Source: Planctomycetota bacterium (GTDB lineage Bacteria > Planctomycetota > Planctomycetia > Planctomycetales > Planctomycetaceae). From it: DNA of 8,538 nt. This document shows positions 5,573 to 8,538 of this stretch, piece by piece. The notes under the pieces are model-generated. The model saw only the letters and a list, made by a program, of their open reading frames with translations. It was not told where the DNA came from and did no database searches. A program made the translations under genes and the position numbers. The stretch covers positions 1-8,538 of the forward strand of contig JAPLOC010000239.1 in NCBI GenBank assembly GCA_026692825.1. The letters are read 5' to 3'. Within the stretch, counting starts at the first letter, position 1; each line of letters starts with the position of its first letter.

Positions 5573-6826
5573 CTATTTCGACTCACCTGCGGCAGGCCGG
5601 GTAATGAACAGCAGTGCTTGTGTCACCAGAAACAGTCCCACGGGGGCGAAGACCAGCGCGACCAGAATCACCTTGATCCAATTCGGCATAGGCACCGCCG
5701 CCGCCAGCATCAGATACAGCACCATCGCGACCGGCGTGGACAAGAGCAGGCTGCAGCCGGCCGCGGTCATCTGTGATTTGAACAATCCCCGCTCCGACGG
5801 GGCTTCAAACAGCACATCAACCGTACGGCGACGTCGCAGCGACTGCCCCGCCGCCGCCTGAAGTTCGACGACCCGCAGGAGGTCGTCCCAGACAGCCCGC
5901 GCGGGCCGTTCGGCACCGGGCGTCAACGGAGAATCGACAGCTCCATGGGATTCTCCATTGGGGCCACCCACAAAACCAGCGACCAGCTTCCAACGCGAAT
6001 CCCGGTCGGCGTCATCGCGGGACTGCGTCGATATCGCGACCCCGTCAACAAGCAGTCGGCAGGTTTCCTGGTTGTACTCGATGACCGCCGTCACTCGTTC
6101 TCCCTGGACGGTCAGCCGCCAACTCGCGCGTTCACCCGGCGTGACACTCCACACGATGGGAGGTTGTCCCGCTCCGCCGAGCGTCGTCGTCGCGAGCGTG
6201 ACCTGTCCCGTGCCGTCGGTGTGACGAAACGCCGTGATCTGCTCAAACCGCCCGAACAGACCACGCAGCAGATCAATGTCGTTGACAAAGTCGCGATCGA
6301 GTTGTGCGACGTCGAGAACTCTCCCGTCGTCCGCTCCAGTCCGTCCGAACTGCACCTGCTTCAACGATCCCAACTCACCCGCGACCAGCATCGCCCCCAA
6401 TCGCGCGACCGCCGGCAAGTGCCGCATTCGAAATGCCGGTGTCAGACTCCCCGGTCCCTCGGCTTCCAGCAGCGTGAGTTCCGTGAACAGGTGCGACGCC
6501 TCCGACGACTCGACATCGACAAGTAACCGTACCCCGTTTCGGGCGAGTTGGCGTCCTCCCTCTAGAACCGCGTCGCTTCCTCCCGAAATCAGCGCCCACG
6601 TGAAATCGGAGTGTGCCAGCAATCCACTCCAGGATTGTTCCAATCGGGTTCGCGGTGCGATCCGCAGCAGTTCGGATGCCGCCGCCTCACACTCGGCGGC
6701 GGCGGACAATTCCCCCCGCTGCGACTCGATCAGCGCGGCGACAAGTCCCAGGCCGGCGGAAGAATCCCCCAGCCATGCAAATTTCGTTCGAGTAGTCGAC
6801 GCTTGAGGGGAATCAGCCTCGGTCAT
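5573..6826 (-). CDS. Gfo/Idh/MocA-like protein with C-terminal two-helix membrane tail
   Basis: The 417-residue product has the fold of NAD(P)-dependent sugar or inositol dehydrogenases but probably not their chemistry. Seen: a Rossmann-like start FAWLGDSSAGLGLVAAL (16-32) in place of a clean GxGxxG. LLVDVESSEAS (101-111) stands where the family has its EKP motif, so the catalytic lysine is absent. The C-terminal-domain signature includes RHLPAVARLGAMLVAGELGS (135-154) and DFVNDIDLLRGLFG (179-192), which resembles H-D-I-D-L-L-R-W-L-x-G with the His replaced. After a linker, SLRRRRTVDVLFE (329-341) leads to hydrophobic helices at about 358-378 and 384-407, so the protein is likely held on the inner face of the cytoplasmic membrane. 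I recall similar planctomycete proteins with this tail. The ATG at 6826 overlaps the upstream stop as ATGA, indicating translational coupling; the frame upstream of it is arginine-rich and not coding. A membrane scaffold or sensor role is inference. Confidence 0.8.
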   Translation of the reverse strand: MTEADSPQASTTRTKFAWLGDSSAGLGLVAALIESQRGELSAAAECEAAASELLRIAPRTRLEQSWSGLLAHSDFTWALISGGSDAVLEGGRQLARNGVRLLVDVESSEASHLFTELTLLEAEGPGSLTPAFRMRHLPAVARLGAMLVAGELGSLKQVQFGRTGADDGRVLDVAQLDRDFVNDIDLLRGLFGRFEQITAFRHTDGTGQVTLATTTLGGAGQPPIVWSVTPGERASWRLTVQGERVTAVIEYNQETCRLLVDGVAISTQSRDDADRDSRWKLVAGFVGGPNGESHGAVDSPLTPGAERPARAVWDDLLRVVELQAAAGQSLRRRRTVDVLFEAPSERGLFKSQMTAAGCSLLLSTPVAMVLYLMLAAAVPMPNWIKVILVALVFAPVGLFLVTQALLFITRPAAGESK

Positions 6827-8538
6827 GGCTTCTTGTCGGTCGCGGGCTTTTTCTTCTCTCCCGGTTCCACTGCCGCCTCGACCGCGGCGGGGGGATCGAG
6901 CATCCCTTCCACCGGAACGGCGGCTGCCTGCAATACTTCGCCGGTGTCGTCGTTTTGCAACCACCCCACCAGCACCAGCCTGGTCATCTCCGCCGGCTTT
7001 CGGTCAAACTTCTCGCCCGTCTCCTTTTCGAGATGTTCGAGATATCCGCGGATGCGTGTTCGAAACGCCGCGATGTCGATTGTCTCCTGGAATTCGAGCT
7101 TCCCGTCGTTGGGAGAGATTCCGTCCACCTCCCCCGGCATCTTGCGGGCAACCATGTCGTGAATGCGAATGCCGTTCTTCGCGGGCATCGCGATTTTCTC
7201 TTCCGCCAGTGCCAGACGCAATTTGACCTCGGCGGGAAATTTGGGGAGTCCAACCCCTTTGGCTCGAATCTCGACGTCATTCCCTTTCGCGACAGCACTC
7301 AACTCCAGACGCAGATCGATTTGTTCCTCGAGAAAGGGGTCGACCAACGAGCGTAAGCGAGCCAACAGCGCGGGGACGGCGGGCAACAGGCCACCAACCG
7401 AATCGACATTGCGTCCGTTGAGAAACAGCGTGGGGGTTGAGTCGCCCTGGTAGTACGCGAATCGTTTCAGTGTGTCGGGGTTGGCCAGCGGATCGGGACC
7501 GGGAGTGTGCTGGTGGAATCGCAAGACGATCACTTCGCTTTGCGAATAGGTCGATTCCAGCGCGGTCGTCGCGACGTCGGCTGCCACACACGGTGGACAT
7601 TGCGCCCCAGTGTATAACTCCACCAGCACGACTCGGTTCCCCTCTTTTTCACCCCGCGGTGGCCGGCGTTCTCCCGCCAGGGCGTGGATCTTTCGTTCGT
7701 AAACTTCGTCCAGAAACTTTGGCACTCCCCCTTCGGGTTTCTTGAGCAGCTTCCAGGTTCGTTCCACGAGTCGGCTCGGGACGAGTTGCGGCGGGGGTTT
7801 TTTCCCCTGCGACAGTTCGCCATGCGCGACAATGTTCAGAATCGCCCCTTCCAATCCCGGCATCGCCACCAGCTCTCCCAACAGCTCCAGCGCTTCTTCC
7901 AGCTTGTCGTTCTTTTGCGCGTGCTGAGACAGCAGCCAGGTGATCTCCGGGTCAAACGCGTTGTCGCCCCGGGCGATTCGCAATTGCTCGATCCCTTCGT
8001 CTTCCCTCCCCACTTCCAGCAACAGTTGTCCCCGAATTCGCCGGACGATCATGCCCCAGATCGCCGGCGATTCCGCGTTGATCTTGGGGGCCGCCCGTTC
8101 GATATATTCCAGTCCCAGTTCCGGATAGCCGCCGGCTTTGGCCAGGGCCAGTGCCGAATCGATCTCGGCTCGCATCGCGAGTTCCGGTCCCCAGCTCGCC
8201 CCCGACGCGACATACGCTTCCAGGACTGGACGCAGCGTGTCGACCGACTTGGCATCGCCTACCAGCAAGGGGAGCAGGGCGAGATACGCTTCGAGCGCCG
8301 CCGGCTGTTCTTTGTAACGGCGTGCGAAACGCAACAGATCGGCAAGAGGTTCTTCCTGCCCGACGGCGTCGATCAGTTCGGAGTGACCTGTCGTCGCGCG
8401 TGGCTTGCGATAGCGATCCAACGTCTCGACGTCGGTCGCGGTCATCCACGCGGGGACGATGTTCCCTTTCCCCGCCTGCATCATGCCCCGAACCGCCCCA
8501 TTGGCGAACCGGCCCCGAAATTTAAAATCGACCGAATT
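6823..8538 (-). CDS. Helical-repeat and thioredoxin-fold (CPPC) protein, N-terminus outside window
   Basis: I do not know a named family. The frame is open from the window edge to TGA at 6825-6823. The first ATG inside is at 8484, but reading continues through it (FKFRGRFANGAVRGMMQAG), so the start probably lies upstream. Numbered from that Met: residues about 45-210 are helix-rich, TPR-like pairs (AALEAYLALLPLLVG, YPELGLEYIERAAPKI, DKLEEALELLGELV). Residues about 283-375 form a thioredoxin-like domain with VVLVELYTGAQCPPCVAAD (285-303), C296-P-P-C299, and the cis-proline-type STPTLFLNG at 349-357. Residues about 385-530 look like beta sandwich, and the tail is Ala/Glu/Lys-rich. CPPC suggests thiol-disulfide exchange, probably outside the cytoplasm, but the export signal is not in the window. 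It shares a 4-nt ATGA overlap with the next gene, so the two products are likely made together. Confidence 0.75.
   Translation of the reverse strand, partial: NSVDFKFRGRFANGAVRGMMQAGKGNIVPAWMTATDVETLDRYRKPRATTGHSELIDAVGQEEPLADLLRFARRYKEQPAALEAYLALLPLLVGDAKSVDTLRPVLEAYVASGASWGPELAMRAEIDSALALAKAGGYPELGLEYIERAAPKINAESPAIWGMIVRRIRGQLLLEVGREDEGIEQLRIARGDNAFDPEITWLLSQHAQKNDKLEEALELLGELVAMPGLEGAILNIVAHGELSQGKKPPPQLVPSRLVERTWKLLKKPEGGVPKFLDEVYERKIHALAGERRPPRGEKEGNRVVLVELYTGAQCPPCVAADVATTALESTYSQSEVIVLRFHQHTPGPDPLANPDTLKRFAYYQGDSTPTLFLNGRNVDSVGGLLPAVPALLARLRSLVDPFLEEQIDLRLELSAVAKGNDVEIRAKGVGLPKFPAEVKLRLALAEEKIAMPAKNGIRIHDMVARKMPGEVDGISPNDGKLEFQETIDIAAFRTRIRGYLEHLEKETGEKFDRKPAEMTRLVLVGWLQNDDTGEVLQAAAVPVEGMLDPPAAVEAAVEPGEKKKPATDKKP

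Noticed and set aside
1..8538. CRISPR array, tRNA, rRNA, riboswitch or toxin-antitoxin pair
   Set aside because: No regularly spaced repeats, no tRNA- or rRNA-like stretches and no recognisable riboswitch core were found. The AbrB-type protein has no adjacent toxin-like gene, and its two-repeat layout fits MraZ better than an antitoxin.

Overview
This is a GC-rich window that most likely comes from a planctomycete. The basis is the gene set rather than any RNA marker: a DUF4091 protein with an N-terminal membrane anchor, a Gfo/Idh/MocA-like protein with a C-terminal two-helix membrane tail (a form I associate with Planctomycetes), and a solitary mraZ-like gene with no cell-division cluster around it. 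No rRNA, tRNA, CRISPR array or recognisable transposase gene is visible.

Layout. (1) 3-488 (+): the 3' end of an assimilatory sulfite reductase hemoprotein gene, with the whole 4Fe-4S/siroheme cysteine set. (2) 489-681: a convergent intergenic gap with two inverted repeats. (3) 682-3638 (-): one large gene for a membrane-anchored DUF4091 (glycosidase-like) protein. A reading-frame break at a run of six C on the coding strand (2107-2112) splits it into a 520-residue 5' part and a 3' part of about 476 residues. (4) 3671-4225 (-): pyrE, orotate phosphoribosyltransferase, 32 nt upstream of the DUF4091 gene and probably co-transcribed with it. (5) 4226-4632: a divergent control region with a candidate promoter, a GC-rich palindrome and repeats of TTGTGGGATT. 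(6) 4633-5121 (+): an MraZ-like regulator with two AbrB-type repeats, the second lacking its usual Asp. (7) 5122-5572: no confident gene. It holds a long imperfect inverted repeat, protein-like minus-strand stretches broken by a frame change and stops, and an inverted third copy of TTGTGGGATT. (8) 5573-6826 (-) and 6823-8538 (-, runs off the window): a two-gene unit joined by a 4-nt ATGA overlap. The upstream gene encodes a helical-repeat plus thioredoxin-fold (CPPC) protein. The downstream gene encodes the membrane-tailed pseudo-oxidoreductase.

How the genes relate. Sulfite reductase and PyrE are ordinary sulfur-assimilation and pyrimidine-synthesis genes. The parts most worth following are the frame break in the DUF4091 gene, the repeats surrounding mraZ, the inverted-repeat region behind mraZ, and the coupled CPPC/MocA-like pair. 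I see no defence system, phage or complete mobile element. The idea that the coupled pair or the repeats form an undescribed system is inference only.
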